Source of the DNA: Hyphomicrobiales bacterium
GTDB taxonomy: Bacteria; Pseudomonadota; Alphaproteobacteria; Rhizobiales; Aestuariivirgaceae
NCBI GenBank assembly: GCA_025362535.1
Contig: JANYGE010000120.1
Coordinates: 1-14,144 of the forward strand
DNA: 14,144 nucleotides
Direction: 5' to 3'
The position numbers were made by a program, and so were the translations under genes. This document shows positions 6,570-14,144 of the stretch, one piece after another; position 1 is the stretch's first letter; every line of letters begins with the position of its first letter. The notes beneath the pieces are model-generated. The model ran no database searches and had not been told where the DNA came from. It saw nothing but the letters and a program-made list of their open reading frames with translations.

Positions 6570-7705
6570 TCCGCCAAGAGGCTCCGCGAGATGATGTTGC
6601 GTTGAATTTCTGAGGTGCCTTCATAAATGCGCATGATGCGGGCATCACGCACATAGCGCTCAACTGGCAGGCTTTGTGTGAAGCCATAGCCGCCGTGGAT
6701 TTGCAAAGCCTTATCGGTTACGCGGCCAGCCATTTCGGAGGCAAAGAGCTTGGCCATGGAGGCTTCAATGGAATAGCGCTCGCCCTTCATGCGTTTGCGG
6801 ATGGTCTCTAAACAGAGGCCGCGCGCTGCAGCTATGTCGGTTGCCATATCGGCCAAGATCCATTGCAGGCCTTGATAAGATGAGAGCAAAGCCCCGCCCA
6901 TTTTGCGGGTTTTCATCCATTGCGCTGCGGCAGAGTAGGCAGCTTCAGCAATGCCCACGCTGCACATGGCAATATCAATACGGCCAGCATCCAAGGTTTT
7001 CATGGCGGTGCGAAGGCCAGTGCCTTCCTCGCCCAAGCGATTGGCGGCGGGCACTTTTGCATCAATGCTAAATTCAAAAGCATGCGCGCCTTTCAGGCCC
7101 ATGGTGGCTTCTGCTTTACCTGTGGTGATGCCGCCCTTTTTACGTTCAACGACAAAGGCTGAAATGCCTTTGCCGCCTAAGCTTGGGTCTGTCTTGGCAT
7201 AGATCACGATTAAATCAGCCGCACCGGCATTGGAGATGAAATGCTTGGTGCCCTTGATGTGATAGAAATCGCCGTCGCGCGTGGCGCGTGTTGTCATGCT
7301 GGCAGGATCAGAGCCTGCTCCGGGCTCAGTGAGGGCAAAAGCACCAAAGGCTTTGCCGGAGGCGAGAAGCGGCAAATATTTTTGCTTCTGTTCTTCACTG
7401 CCGCCAAATTTAATGGAGTCACTGGCGAGAAAATGGGCCGACACCATAGAGCCCGTCGAGGCACAGGTGCCGGAAATATTGGCCATGGCTTCGAGCAAAG
7501 TATAAGCGTCCAATCCCATGCCGCCATATTCAACGGGCAGGTTCATGCCCATGATTCCCATCTCGCTCAGGGCTTTCATATGATGGGTGGCAAAGCGGGC
7601 TTCACGGTCAGTTGCTGCGGCTTGCGGCTCTAAAACTGTTTGGCAAAAATTGGAGATTGCTTCGAGTGTTGCGAGATCGAGTAATTCATCATGAAAGCGG
7701 GTCAT
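6566..7705 (-). CDS. acyl-CoA dehydrogenase
   Basis: A 379-residue FAD enzyme that introduces the alpha-beta double bond into an acyl-CoA and passes electrons to ETF. Features in order: the N-terminal helical domain; the flavin/substrate segment FALTEPGAGSD (123-133); KGTKHFISNA (151-160), the usual W/K-x-FIS(N) segment beside the flavin; a C-terminal helical domain with QIHGGYGF (335-342); and RIYEGTSEIQR (359-369), where E362 is the expected catalytic base at the place used by short- and medium-chain enzymes (isovaleryl- and long-chain types use another position). ATG 7705 overlaps the CoA-transferase stop as ATGA, so the two are probably co-translated; a TTG 12 bases further upstream is in frame but unneeded. 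The chain length of the substrate cannot be told from sequence alone. Its stop shares TTAA with the convergent hydrolase gene. Confidence 0.92.
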   Translation of the reverse strand: MTRFHDELLDLATLEAISNFCQTVLEPQAAATDREARFATHHMKALSEMGIMGMNLPVEYGGMGLDAYTLLEAMANISGTCASTGSMVSAHFLASDSIKFGGSEEQKQKYLPLLASGKAFGAFALTEPGAGSDPASMTTRATRDGDFYHIKGTKHFISNAGAADLIVIYAKTDPSLGGKGISAFVVERKKGGITTGKAEATMGLKGAHAFEFSIDAKVPAANRLGEEGTGLRTAMKTLDAGRIDIAMCSVGIAEAAYSAAAQWMKTRKMGGALLSSYQGLQWILADMATDIAAARGLCLETIRKRMKGERYSIEASMAKLFASEMAGRVTDKALQIHGGYGFTQSLPVERYVRDARIMRIYEGTSEIQRNIISRSLLAD

Positions 7706-8763
7706 TTTAAGGTCCAACCATTTTTGCGAATATCGGCACCATGTTCATCCAGATTGGGGGCTGGTGCAAGAAGTGGCTTGGGCCTTGCTAAAGCCTGGGC
7801 TTGTTTTGCATCCAGCACTTCGGCGGCGGGAATGCCTGCAGCAATTAGAGTTTCAACCACTTGCGTTGCTGGCATGGTTTTCGACCAGCTTTCAATGGCG
7901 CGGCGTAAAGCTGCTTCATGTTTAAGGCGCAAGGGATCGCTGGCATAAAGCGGATTTAAAAAAAGTTCTGGCTGGCCCATCACAGTGCATAGGGCTTTGA
8001 AAAGCTTATCGTTCAGCACGGCCAGAACAAAGCTGGCATCGTTTGAATCAAACACGCCGAAGGGAGCGGAAAGCGCATGGCGATTGCCGACGCGCGTTGG
8101 GGTTTCTCCGGTAGCGTATAGGCGGGCAGCCACCAAGGGTTGAAGCTGCAGCATGCTGTCGAGCATGCTGATATCGAGATGTTGGCCAAGGCCCGTGCTG
8201 TGGCGCTGATAAAGAGCCGTCATGATCGCGTTATAAGCAAAGAGGCCTGCAGTGACATCGGCAATCGATTCCCCGATCAAAGTGGGTGGCCCATCAGGTG
8301 AACCGGTGATTGTCATGATGCCGCTCATCGCCTGGACGATAATATCATAGGCCGGACGGGTTGCCATTTCGCCAGTTTGGCCGAAGCCTGAGATGCTGGC
8401 GTAAATAAGTTTGGGGTTCAGCTGATGCAGGGCTTCGAAGCCGATGCCGAGTTTGGTTGTAACGCCGGGCCGGAAATTTTCCACCAGCACATCGGCTGTT
8501 GCTGCAAGAGTGAGTGCGATGGCGCGATCATCACTCTGCGCCAGATCAAGCATGATAGAGCGCTTGCCGCTGTTTACTTTCGCAAACAAGGCGCTGCTTC
8601 CTTCTTCAAGGAATGGCCCGATGTGGCGGTAATCATCGCCTGATGGGGGTTCGATTTTTATCACGTCAGCCCCATTTTCGGCCAGCATCAGCGTGCAATA
8701 GGGGCCAGCGAGAACGCGGGTGAGATCAAGAACCTTGAGACCTTGCAGAGCTTTAGAGGACAT
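7702..8763 (-). CDS. CaiB/BaiF family CoA-transferase
   Basis: A family III CoA-transferase of 353 residues, which moves CoA between carboxylic acids through an aspartyl-CoA anhydride. The N-terminus LKVLDLTRVLAGPYCTLMLA (residues 9-28) and ADVIKIEPP (32-40) are family hallmarks. D169 in GESIADVTAG matches the catalytic Asp169 of formyl-CoA transferase, and VENFRPG (94-100) is another conserved block. It is somewhat shorter than many members (often near 400 residues), but no block seems to be missing. ATG 8763 has GAAGAAG (8775-8769 on this strand) as ribosome binding site. The gene leads a two-gene leftward operon with the acyl-CoA dehydrogenase, so the likely role is to activate an acid with CoA from another acyl-CoA and hand it to the dehydrogenase. 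The acid itself is unknown. Confidence 0.9.
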   Translation of the reverse strand: MSSKALQGLKVLDLTRVLAGPYCTLMLAENGADVIKIEPPSGDDYRHIGPFLEEGSSALFAKVNSGKRSIMLDLAQSDDRAIALTLAATADVLVENFRPGVTTKLGIGFEALHQLNPKLIYASISGFGQTGEMATRPAYDIIVQAMSGIMTITGSPDGPPTLIGESIADVTAGLFAYNAIMTALYQRHSTGLGQHLDISMLDSMLQLQPLVAARLYATGETPTRVGNRHALSAPFGVFDSNDASFVLAVLNDKLFKALCTVMGQPELFLNPLYASDPLRLKHEAALRRAIESWSKTMPATQVVETLIAAGIPAAEVLDAKQAQALARPKPLLAPAPNLDEHGADIRKNGWTLK

Positions 8764-8830
8764 GGTTACTTCTTCACAAGACTGTTATGAAACTGACCTT
8801 AGCTGAAGTTTAAATTTTTTGGAGATGCTT

Positions 8831-9790
8831 ATGCGACTTATGTTTGCTTGTTCATTGTTATGCTTTGGTCTGGTTGGGAGTGCCCTTGCGGAGAGCCAAA
8901 AGGCAACACTTCTCACCATGAATATGTGGGGGGCTGGGGCCAATGCGCAAAAGACCATTGATGAAACGGTGGCCGTGATGAAGGCAAGTGGAGCTGACAT
9001 TATTGGCGCGCAAGAAACTGTGCCAGAGCCTGACCCTTGCACGGCTGAAATCTGTGCGGCTGAGGATAATAAAAGCCGTGCTGCAGATATTGCCAAAGCT
9101 TTGGGCTTCAACTTCCATGAATTTAAACACAACACAGAAAACCACTGGGCTGATGTGGTGTTCAGCAAATATCCATTCGGCAAGGAAACGCCCAATGGAG
9201 TTGGTGTTGAGATTGATGTGAATGGCAAGAAGGTGGTGGCCTATAGCATGAATTTGGATGATGGGCCCTATCAGCCCTATCAATTGCTGAACATCGAATA
9301 TGATAAGTCGCCCTTTATTAAAACCGCTGAAGAGGCCGTTAAATTTGCTTCAGACACGCGCGGCAAGGCTTTGGCTTTGCTGGTGGCAGATATTCAATCT
9401 GAAGCTGATGCCGCCGCACAATTTGTGATGGGTGATTTTAATGAGCCCAGTTATCTGGATTGGACCGATAAAGCTGTGGCGGCTGGGTTGCAGCCGATCG
9501 CTGTTGTGTGGCCCACCTCCAAGGGTGTTGCAGACCAAGGCTTTGTTGATACTTTCCGCACCATCTATCCTGATGTGGTGGCCAAGCCCGGGCTAACCTG
9601 GACGCCCACCACTGAGCCAACCGACAAAACGGATCACCATGACCGGATTGACATGATTTTGGTGAAGGGCAAAAATCTGAAAGTGATTTCTGCCGGTATT
9701 GTGGGCGAGAAGGCACCGGAAGCTGATCTTGTTGTCACCCCCTGGCCCTCAGACCACCGCGCCAGCATGGCGGTGGTTGAGTTTGAGTAA
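8831..9790 (+). CDS. secreted endonuclease/exonuclease/phosphatase (DNase I-like) family protein
   Basis: A 319-residue protein with a signal peptide (hydrophobic 5-18, cleavage after ALA at residue 20) and the metal-dependent phosphoesterase fold shared by DNase I, exonuclease III and sphingomyelinases. Visible active-site blocks: N31 in MNMWGAG, the metal ligand E62 in GAQE, GDFNEP with D202 and N204 (201-206), HHDRIDMI with D274 (269-276), and the final SDHR with D308 and H309. The strand where many members carry a catalytic His before Leu reads YSMNLDDGPYQPYQL, with Asn141 in that place. Cysteines 70 and 75 could form a disulfide. The start is ATG 8831, with GGAGA (8821-8825) 5 bases upstream; ATG 8825 and TTG 8819 are also in frame but fit the ribosome binding site badly. 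The substrate (nucleic acid, phospholipid or sugar phosphate) is not evident. It ends 5 bases from the convergent hutU. Confidence 0.82.
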   Translation: MRLMFACSLLCFGLVGSALAESQKATLLTMNMWGAGANAQKTIDETVAVMKASGADIIGAQETVPEPDPCTAEICAAEDNKSRAADIAKALGFNFHEFKHNTENHWADVVFSKYPFGKETPNGVGVEIDVNGKKVVAYSMNLDDGPYQPYQLLNIEYDKSPFIKTAEEAVKFASDTRGKALALLVADIQSEADAAAQFVMGDFNEPSYLDWTDKAVAAGLQPIAVVWPTSKGVADQGFVDTFRTIYPDVVAKPGLTWTPTTEPTDKTDHHDRIDMILVKGKNLKVISAGIVGEKAPEADLVVTPWPSDHRASMAVVEFE

Positions 9791-9795
9791 AGAAG

Positions 9796-11457
9796 TTACA
9801 TCGTGATGCCGGGGAGCTTTAGGCCTTGCTCCTTGGCGCAATCCACGGCGATCTCATAGCCTGCATCAGCGTGGCGCATCACGCCCGTTGCAGGGTCATT
9901 CCACAAGACGCGCTCAATGCGGCGTGCTGCATCATCGGTGCCATCGGCTACGATCACCATGCCTGCATGTTGCGAGTAACCAATGCCCACACCGCCACCA
10001 TGATGGAGCGAGACCCATGTGGCGCCTGATGCTGTGTTGAGCAGGGCGTTGAGCATGGGCCAATCAGACACGGCATCGGAGCCATCTTTCATCGCTTCGG
10101 TTTCGCGGTTGGGTGAGGCAACCGAGCCTGAATCCAAATGATCGCGGCCAATCACGATGGGGGCTTCCACTTCGCCATTGCGGACCATTTCATTAAAGGC
10201 CAAGCCCAAACGATGGCGCTGGCCAAGACCAACCCAGCAAATGCGGGCGGGCACGCCTTGGAAGGCAATGCGGTCTCGCGCCATATCAAGCCAATTGTGC
10301 AGATGCTTATCATCAGGGATGAGTTCTTTGACACGCTGATCGGTTTTATAAATATCTTCTGGATTGCCAGAAAGGGCCGCCCACCGGAACGGGCCAATGC
10401 CACGGCAGAACAGCGGGCGAATATAAGCGGGCACAAAGCCTGGAAAATCAAAGGCGTTTTTGAGGCCCATTTCCAAGGCCATTTGCCGGATATTGTTGCC
10501 ATAATCAAATGTGGGAACACCGAGCGATTGCATATCGAGCATAGCTTCAACATGCACTTTCATTGAAGCCATGGAAGCGGCCCTCACGGCGTCTGGATTG
10601 CTCACGCGCTTTTCTTCCCACTCTGCCAAGGTCCATCCGGCGGGCAAATAGCCGTTGATCGGATCATGGGCCGAGGTTTGATCAGTTAATGCATGCGGCA
10701 ATATTTTGCGCTTGACCATATCAGGCAGAATCTCGGCAGCATTGCCGAGTACGCCCACGGAAATGGGCTTTGGGGATTTCTTGATCATCTCCAAAGCTTC
10801 ATCAATGGAGCGGGCTTGCGTATCAAGATAGCGGGTGCGCAGGCGCATTTCGATTCTTGAAGGCTGGCATTCAATGGCGATCATGGATGCGCCAGCCATG
10901 GTGGCGGCCAGCGGTTGTGCGCCGCCCATGCCACCGAGGCCTGCGGTTAAAAACCATTTGCCTTTGAGATCACCATTGTAATGCTGCTTGCCCACTTCGA
11001 CGAATGTTTCATAGGTGCCTTGCACAATGCCCTGGGTGCCAATGTAAATCCATGAGCCTGCCGTCATCTGGCCATACATCATCAGGCCTTTGCGATCGAG
11101 CTCATGGAATTTTTCCCAAGTGCCCCAATGGGGCACCAGATTCGAATTGGCGAGCAAAACGCGGGGGGCATCCTTATGGGTTTTGAAAATGCCGACGGGC
11201 TTGCCAGATTGCACCAGCAGGGTTTCATCATCTTCGAGTGAGCGCAGCGAGGCGACGATTTTGTCATAGGCTTCCCAATTGCGGGCAGCCCGGCCAATGC
11301 CACCATAGACCACGAGTTCTTCAGGGCGTTCAGCAACGCCGGGGTCTAGGTTGTTCATCAACATACGAAGTGGCGCTTCGGTGAGCCAGGATTTGGCGCT
11401 GAGGCTTGTGCCCGTGGCGGCGCGGATGTTTCTGGTATTGTCGATGCGGGTGTTCAT
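9796..11457 (-). CDS. hutU: urocanate hydratase (urocanase)
   Basis: Second step of histidine degradation: urocanate plus water gives 4-imidazolone-5-propionate, using a tightly bound NAD as electrophile. The protein has 553 residues, close to the usual 555-560. Recognised blocks are [21 protein letters not shown] (split here as residues 127-136 and 137-147), the NAD-binding [12 protein letters not shown] (171-182), DQTSAHDP (259-266), [10 protein letters not shown] (350-359), and ARICWVGLG (404-412). C407 in the last block corresponds to the active-site Cys410 of Pseudomonas putida urocanase, from memory. [17 protein letters not shown] (483-499) is also typical. The start codon shares ATGA with the stop of hutC, so hutU is the third gene of the hutI-hutC-hutU operon. 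It should be induced by urocanate through HutC. Confidence 0.97.
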   Translation of the reverse strand: MNTRIDNTRNIRAATGTSLSAKSWLTEAPLRMLMNNLDPGVAERPEELVVYGGIGRAARNWEAYDKIVASLRSLEDDETLLVQSGKPVGIFKTHKDAPRVLLANSNLVPHWGTWEKFHELDRKGLMMYGQMTAGSWIYIGTQGIVQGTYETFVEVGKQHYNGDLKGKWFLTAGLGGMGGAQPLAATMAGASMIAIECQPSRIEMRLRTRYLDTQARSIDEALEMIKKSPKPISVGVLGNAAEILPDMVKRKILPHALTDQTSAHDPINGYLPAGWTLAEWEEKRVSNPDAVRAASMASMKVHVEAMLDMQSLGVPTFDYGNNIRQMALEMGLKNAFDFPGFVPAYIRPLFCRGIGPFRWAALSGNPEDIYKTDQRVKELIPDDKHLHNWLDMARDRIAFQGVPARICWVGLGQRHRLGLAFNEMVRNGEVEAPIVIGRDHLDSGSVASPNRETEAMKDGSDAVSDWPMLNALLNTASGATWVSLHHGGGVGIGYSQHAGMVIVADGTDDAARRIERVLWNDPATGVMRHADAGYEIAVDCAKEQGLKLPGITM

Positions 11458-12191
11458 TGGGTGACCTGACCTTTGCTGGTGGTGTGATAACGGCTGTACA
11501 GCGCATAGCGGCTGGCGGGATAAATGAGGGTGGCCGACGTGACCACATGGCCCTTGCTCCAGCTGCGGCGGTGCAGCGAGAGGCAGGGTTCGGTTGCGGC
11601 GATTTTCAAACGGCGCTGCTGATTGGCATCAGGGAGAATGGCCTCAACATTATGTTCCAGTTCATCCACGGGAAGTGTAGTGAGCAGATAGGCCGTGGGG
11701 GTTTGCGCGGTGAAATCCTGTTTCAGGAAGTTTGGGGCGCAGAAGGGATTTACATAGCGATCTTCAAATTGCACGGGCATGCCATTTTCTTCATGCACGA
11801 TGACGATATGAAAAAGCTTGGTTGATGATTTCAGTTCAAAATCTTCGATCAGATTGGGTGTGGCGACGACTTCCCCCAGATGTTCGACGCGCGAAGTGTA
11901 TTTATGGCCACGGGCAATGATTTCATCAGCAATGTTGCGCAATTCGAGCAGGCTGGAGCGCGGGGTTGCCTCTTTCACAAAGGTGCCAACACCGGGAACG
12001 CGGGCCAAGTGACCTTCGGTGGTGAGTTCATTCAAGGCGCGGTTGGCCGTCATGCGGCTGATTTTGAAACTTTCCACCAGTTCGTTTTCAGACGGCACCC
12101 GCGAGCCTGCTTGCAAAGCGCCGGAGCGGATTTGCTCCAGAATATGGGTTTTCACTTTGACGTAAAGCGGGGCGGCATAAAGCGGCGTCAT
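11454..12191 (-). CDS. hutC: GntR-family histidine utilisation repressor
   Basis: A 245-residue regulator of the HutC subfamily. The N-terminal winged helix-turn-helix (about 8-73) reads [14 protein letters not shown], then [20 protein letters not shown] and the wing [13 protein letters not shown] effector domain follows (about 85-238), with [10 protein letters not shown] (146-155) and SLHRRSW (204-210) in positions typical of HutC. In studied bacteria HutC represses hut genes and is released by urocanate, the product of HutH. Sitting between hutI and hutU, with ATGA overlaps on both sides, it should be autoregulated from the promoter in front of hutI. The assignment as HutC, rather than another UTRA-domain regulator, rests on this context plus the sequence. 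Confidence 0.93.
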   Translation of the reverse strand: MTPLYAAPLYVKVKTHILEQIRSGALQAGSRVPSENELVESFKISRMTANRALNELTTEGHLARVPGVGTFVKEATPRSSLLELRNIADEIIARGHKYTSRVEHLGEVVATPNLIEDFELKSSTKLFHIVIVHEENGMPVQFEDRYVNPFCAPNFLKQDFTAQTPTAYLLTTLPVDELEHNVEAILPDANQQRRLKIAATEPCLSLHRRSWSKGHVVTSATLIYPASRYALYSRYHTTSKGQVTQ

Positions 12192-13378
12192 GTGAAGGCC
12201 TTGCTGAACTTGCCATCTTGCATAATGGCGGCGATGGGGTTTAGGCCGAGCGGATAGGCCAGATCGCCGGGGCTTTCGACGGTCCAGAAGGCGAGATCGG
12301 CTTTGAGGCCGGCTTTGATTTGGCCGCGATCTTTGAGCCCCAGCGCTCTGGCGGCATTGGCGGTGACACCGAGCAAGGCCTCTTCGGGGGTTAAACCGAA
12401 GAGCACGCAGGCCATATTCAGGGTGGTAAGCAAGGAATGTACGGGCGATGATCCTGGGTTGAGATCGGTTGCAATGGCAATGAGGACACCGCGAGAGCGC
12501 AATGCGGCGACGGGTGGGGGTTGTTTTTCGCGGAGATAATAGAAGGCTCCGGGCAGCAGAACTGCGACGGTCCCGGAGGATTGAATCGAGTCAACACCCT
12601 CTTCATCAAGATATTCAATATGATCGACTGAGAGGGCCTTATAGCGCGCGGCCAGTTTTGCACCGCCGAGATTGGAAAGCTGTTCGGCATGCAATTTCAC
12701 CGGCAGGTTTAAGGCCCTGGCGGCCTTAAACACCTGTTCGGTTTCCTCTAGCGAAAAGGCAATGCCCTCGCAGAACGCATCAACCGCATCGACAAGCCCT
12801 TGTGCATGGGCCTGCGGCAGGGCTTGATTGCAAACAATATCAACATAGGCTTGATGGTTTTCTTTAAACTCAGCCGGGAAAGTGTGGGCTCCCAAAAAGC
12901 TGGTTTTTAGTGTAGCGGGTCGAAGCTTTTGCAGTTGGCGGGCGACACGGAACATTTTAAGCTCGGTATCCACATCGAGGCCATAGCCCGATTTGACTTC
13001 AATGGTGGTGACACCTTCTGCCATTAAAGTATCGAGTCGCTTTAAGGCAGAATGCAGAAGTTCAGCTTCGCTGGCTGCTCGGGTGGCGCGCACGGTGGAC
13101 ATGATGCCGCCGCCTGCTTTGGCGATTTCGGCATAAGAAGCACCATTTAATCTTTGTTCAAATTCTGCTGCGCGGTTGCCGCCATAGACCAAATGGGTGT
13201 GGCAATCAATCAGGCCCGGCGTGACAAGGGTGCCGTAGCAATTGATGGCATCGCCCGCTGGGGCTTCGGAAGCGGGGCCGGCGAAGAGGATTTTATCACC
13301 CTCAATGACAAGCGCAGCATTGGGGATGAGGCCGTAGCCGCCGCTCATCGTTGCGAGATTGAGGTTGGTGAGTTTCAT
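12188..13378 (-). CDS. hutI: imidazolonepropionase
   Basis: Third step of histidine degradation: hydrolysis of 4-imidazolone-5-propionate to N-formimidoyl-L-glutamate. This is a metal-dependent amidohydrolase of 396 residues, near the family's normal size. The HxH metal pair is H60/H62 in GLIDCHTHLVYGG, with H230 and E233 in KLHAEQ, H253 in VDHIEY, and the metal ligand D305 in ATDLNPGS. NRAAEFEQRLNGASYAEIA (68-86) and KSGYGLD (129-135) are characteristic of HutI within the superfamily. ATG 13378 begins the leftward operon; its ribosome binding site is weak (an AAGATG-like stretch). The last codons overlap hutC as ATGA. The first gene of the operon lies beside the likely HutC operator. Confidence 0.97.
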   Translation of the reverse strand: MKLTNLNLATMSGGYGLIPNAALVIEGDKILFAGPASEAPAGDAINCYGTLVTPGLIDCHTHLVYGGNRAAEFEQRLNGASYAEIAKAGGGIMSTVRATRAASEAELLHSALKRLDTLMAEGVTTIEVKSGYGLDVDTELKMFRVARQLQKLRPATLKTSFLGAHTFPAEFKENHQAYVDIVCNQALPQAHAQGLVDAVDAFCEGIAFSLEETEQVFKAARALNLPVKLHAEQLSNLGGAKLAARYKALSVDHIEYLDEEGVDSIQSSGTVAVLLPGAFYYLREKQPPPVAALRSRGVLIAIATDLNPGSSPVHSLLTTLNMACVLFGLTPEEALLGVTANAARALGLKDRGQIKAGLKADLAFWTVESPGDLAYPLGLNPIAAIMQDGKFSKAFT

Positions 13379-13396
13379 TTTTCATCTTGTATAAGG

Positions 13397-13408
13397 TTGT
13401 CTATACAG
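13397..13408. promoter_or_regulatory. candidate HutC operator between hutI and hutF
   Basis: TTGTCTATACAG contains TGTC-TA-TACA (13398-13407), one base off the TGTA-N2-TACA dyad known for HutC in other proteobacteria. A second partial copy, TTGTATAAGG, starts exactly 10 bases to the left (13387), one helical turn away. The site overlaps the -10 region proposed for hutI and lies just in front of hutF, so one repressor could close both genes. No other palindrome in the 43-base gap is as good. Confidence 0.55.
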
Positions 13409-13435
13409 TATAAGAGAGAACATGACCGCACGCAA
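13407..13435 (-). promoter_or_regulatory. candidate promoter of the hutICU operon
   Basis: On the - strand TTGCGT (13435-13430) and TATACT (13412-13407) are 17 bases apart, with a predicted start near 13400, about 22 bases before hutI. The -35 box lies inside the first codons of hutF and the -10 box touches the operator candidate. This is the best match to a sigma-70 promoter in the region. Confidence 0.45.
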
Positions 13436-14144
13436 GTTGAAATTTGACTCCGTTTTATTGCCCCAAGGCTGGGGGCGGGATATTTGTGTTTCAATTGATG
13501 CAGCTGGGGTGATTTCAGATATTGGCCCGGGCGAGGGGACGCGGGTTTCCGGCATTGCGGTTTCCGGTATGGCCAATGTGCATTCTCATGCGCACCAACG
13601 CCTGATGCAGGGCTTAGCCGAACGGGCGGGGGCTTCGGCCGATAGTTTCTGGACCTGGCGCGAGGTGATGTATGGCTTTGCACTGAAGCTTTCGCCGGAA
13701 GATTTAGAAGCGGTAGCAGCGCAGGCCTATATGGAAATGTTGCTGGCCGGGTTTACCGCCGTTGGTGAATTTCAATATTTGCACCATCAGCCTGATGGTA
13801 GGCCCTATGATAACCGCGCGGAGATGAGTTTGCGTTGTGTGGCTGCGGCAGAACAAACGGGCATTGGCCTGACCATGCTTCCAGTGCTCTATAGCCATGG
13901 TGGCTTTGGTGGGCAGGCGCCAAATGCCGGACAGCGGCGCTTCATCAATGATGTTGATGGCTTTCTCGAGATTAAATCCAAGCTTGGCGGCGGCATTGCG
14001 CCCCATAGTTTGCGGGCTGTGACCAAGGATAGTTTGACTGCGGTGCTGGCGGCGGTGCCCCAAGGCAAGCCAGTTCACATTCATGTGGCTGAGCAACTGA
14101 AAGAAGTTGATGATTGTGTGGCCTGGAGTGGCGCGCGGCCCGTG
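13422..14144 (+). CDS. hutF: formimidoylglutamate deiminase, N-terminal 241 residues (cut by the window edge)
   Basis: HutF deiminates N-formimidoyl-L-glutamate to N-formyl-L-glutamate and ammonia, the branch that usually ends with HutG releasing formate and glutamate. The frame is open from ATG 13422 to the last base, about half of a protein that is normally near 450 residues. Visible metal residues are H54 and H56 in ANVHSHAHQR (51-60) and H221 with E224 in HIHVAEQ (219-225), matching the ligand order of the Pseudomonas enzyme; the remaining His and Asp lie outside the window. FWTWREVMY (76-84) and GEFQYLHH (115-122) are typical of HutF rather than guanine or atrazine deaminases. AAGAGAG sits just before the start. 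The gene diverges from hutI across a 43-base control region, which supports the assignment. Confidence 0.93.
   Translation, partial: MTARKLKFDSVLLPQGWGRDICVSIDAAGVISDIGPGEGTRVSGIAVSGMANVHSHAHQRLMQGLAERAGASADSFWTWREVMYGFALKLSPEDLEAVAAQAYMEMLLAGFTAVGEFQYLHHQPDGRPYDNRAEMSLRCVAAAEQTGIGLTMLPVLYSHGGFGGQAPNAGQRRFINDVDGFLEIKSKLGGGIAPHSLRAVTKDSLTAVLAAVPQGKPVHIHVAEQLKEVDDCVAWSGARPV

Noticed and set aside
7241..7633. Open frame of 130 codons antisense to the acyl-CoA dehydrogenase
   Set aside because: The dehydrogenase frame on the other strand is certain, and the antisense product has no family character.
8764..8830. Promoters in the divergent gap between the CoA-transferase and the phosphoesterase
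   Set aside because: The gap must hold promoters for both sides, but I could find no pair of boxes with proper spacing that stood out; the AT-rich stretch 8810-8820 is only suggestive.
9811..9832. GGAGC ... GCTCC stem at the 3' end of hutU as a bidirectional terminator for the convergent pair
   Set aside because: Only 5 pairs with a 10-base loop and no T run on either strand; it falls within hutU codons and is likely chance.
10138..10566. Open frame of 142 codons antisense to hutU
   Set aside because: It is a shadow of the strongly conserved urocanase frame, with no ribosome binding site or recognisable domain.
1..14144. Mobile elements, CRISPR arrays, tRNA or rRNA genes, defence genes
   Set aside because: I looked for transposase or integrase motifs, terminal repeats, regular repeats with spacers and tRNA-like cloverleafs and saw none; the window reads as ordinary metabolic chromosome.

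Overview
The window looks like chromosome from an alphaproteobacterium, probably of the Hyphomicrobiales (rhizobia and relatives). This rests on the gene content, the moderate GC with a liking for TTG leucine codons, and the histidine pathway that uses formimidoylglutamate deiminase (HutF). It is densely packed: 15 protein genes, two of them cut by the window edges, and many junctions in which stop and start codons overlap. I see no RNA gene, insertion sequence, prophage, CRISPR array or long repeat. No stretch above about 100 bases is left without a gene.

Left part (1-1453, + strand): the tail of an unidentified protein with a PepSY-like ending; a short-chain dehydrogenase that closely resembles animal BDH2/DHRS6; and a small secreted Pro/Gly-rich protein of unknown role.

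Transport operon (about 1555-6569, + strand): a complete polyamine-type ABC importer in the order ATPase, permease, permease, periplasmic binding protein. A cytoplasmic serine hydrolase of the class C beta-lactamase / 6-aminohexanoate-dimer hydrolase fold is coupled to its end. The genes overlap or lie close together, so they probably import and then process one amine or amide compound.

Acyl-CoA module (6566-8763, - strand): a CaiB/BaiF CoA-transferase gene followed, with an ATGA overlap, by an acyl-CoA dehydrogenase gene. The pair suits activation and oxidation of a carboxylic acid. The dehydrogenase runs tail to tail into the serine hydrolase, and the two stop codons share one TTAA. Divergent to this module is a secreted DNase I-like phosphoesterase (8831-9790).

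Histidine utilisation (9796-14144): hutI, hutC and hutU form a leftward operon with ATGA overlaps at both junctions. hutF points the other way from a 43-base control region that carries a good HutC operator candidate. Urocanate goes through HutU and HutI to formimidoylglutamate, which HutF deiminates to formylglutamate. hutH and hutG are not in the window and may lie to the right of hutF.

Nothing here is clearly a new biological system. The points most worth a second look are the transporter-hydrolase operon, the perfect hairpin in the first codons of the hydrolase, the phosphoesterase that seems to lack its usual histidine, and the compact hutI/hutF control region.
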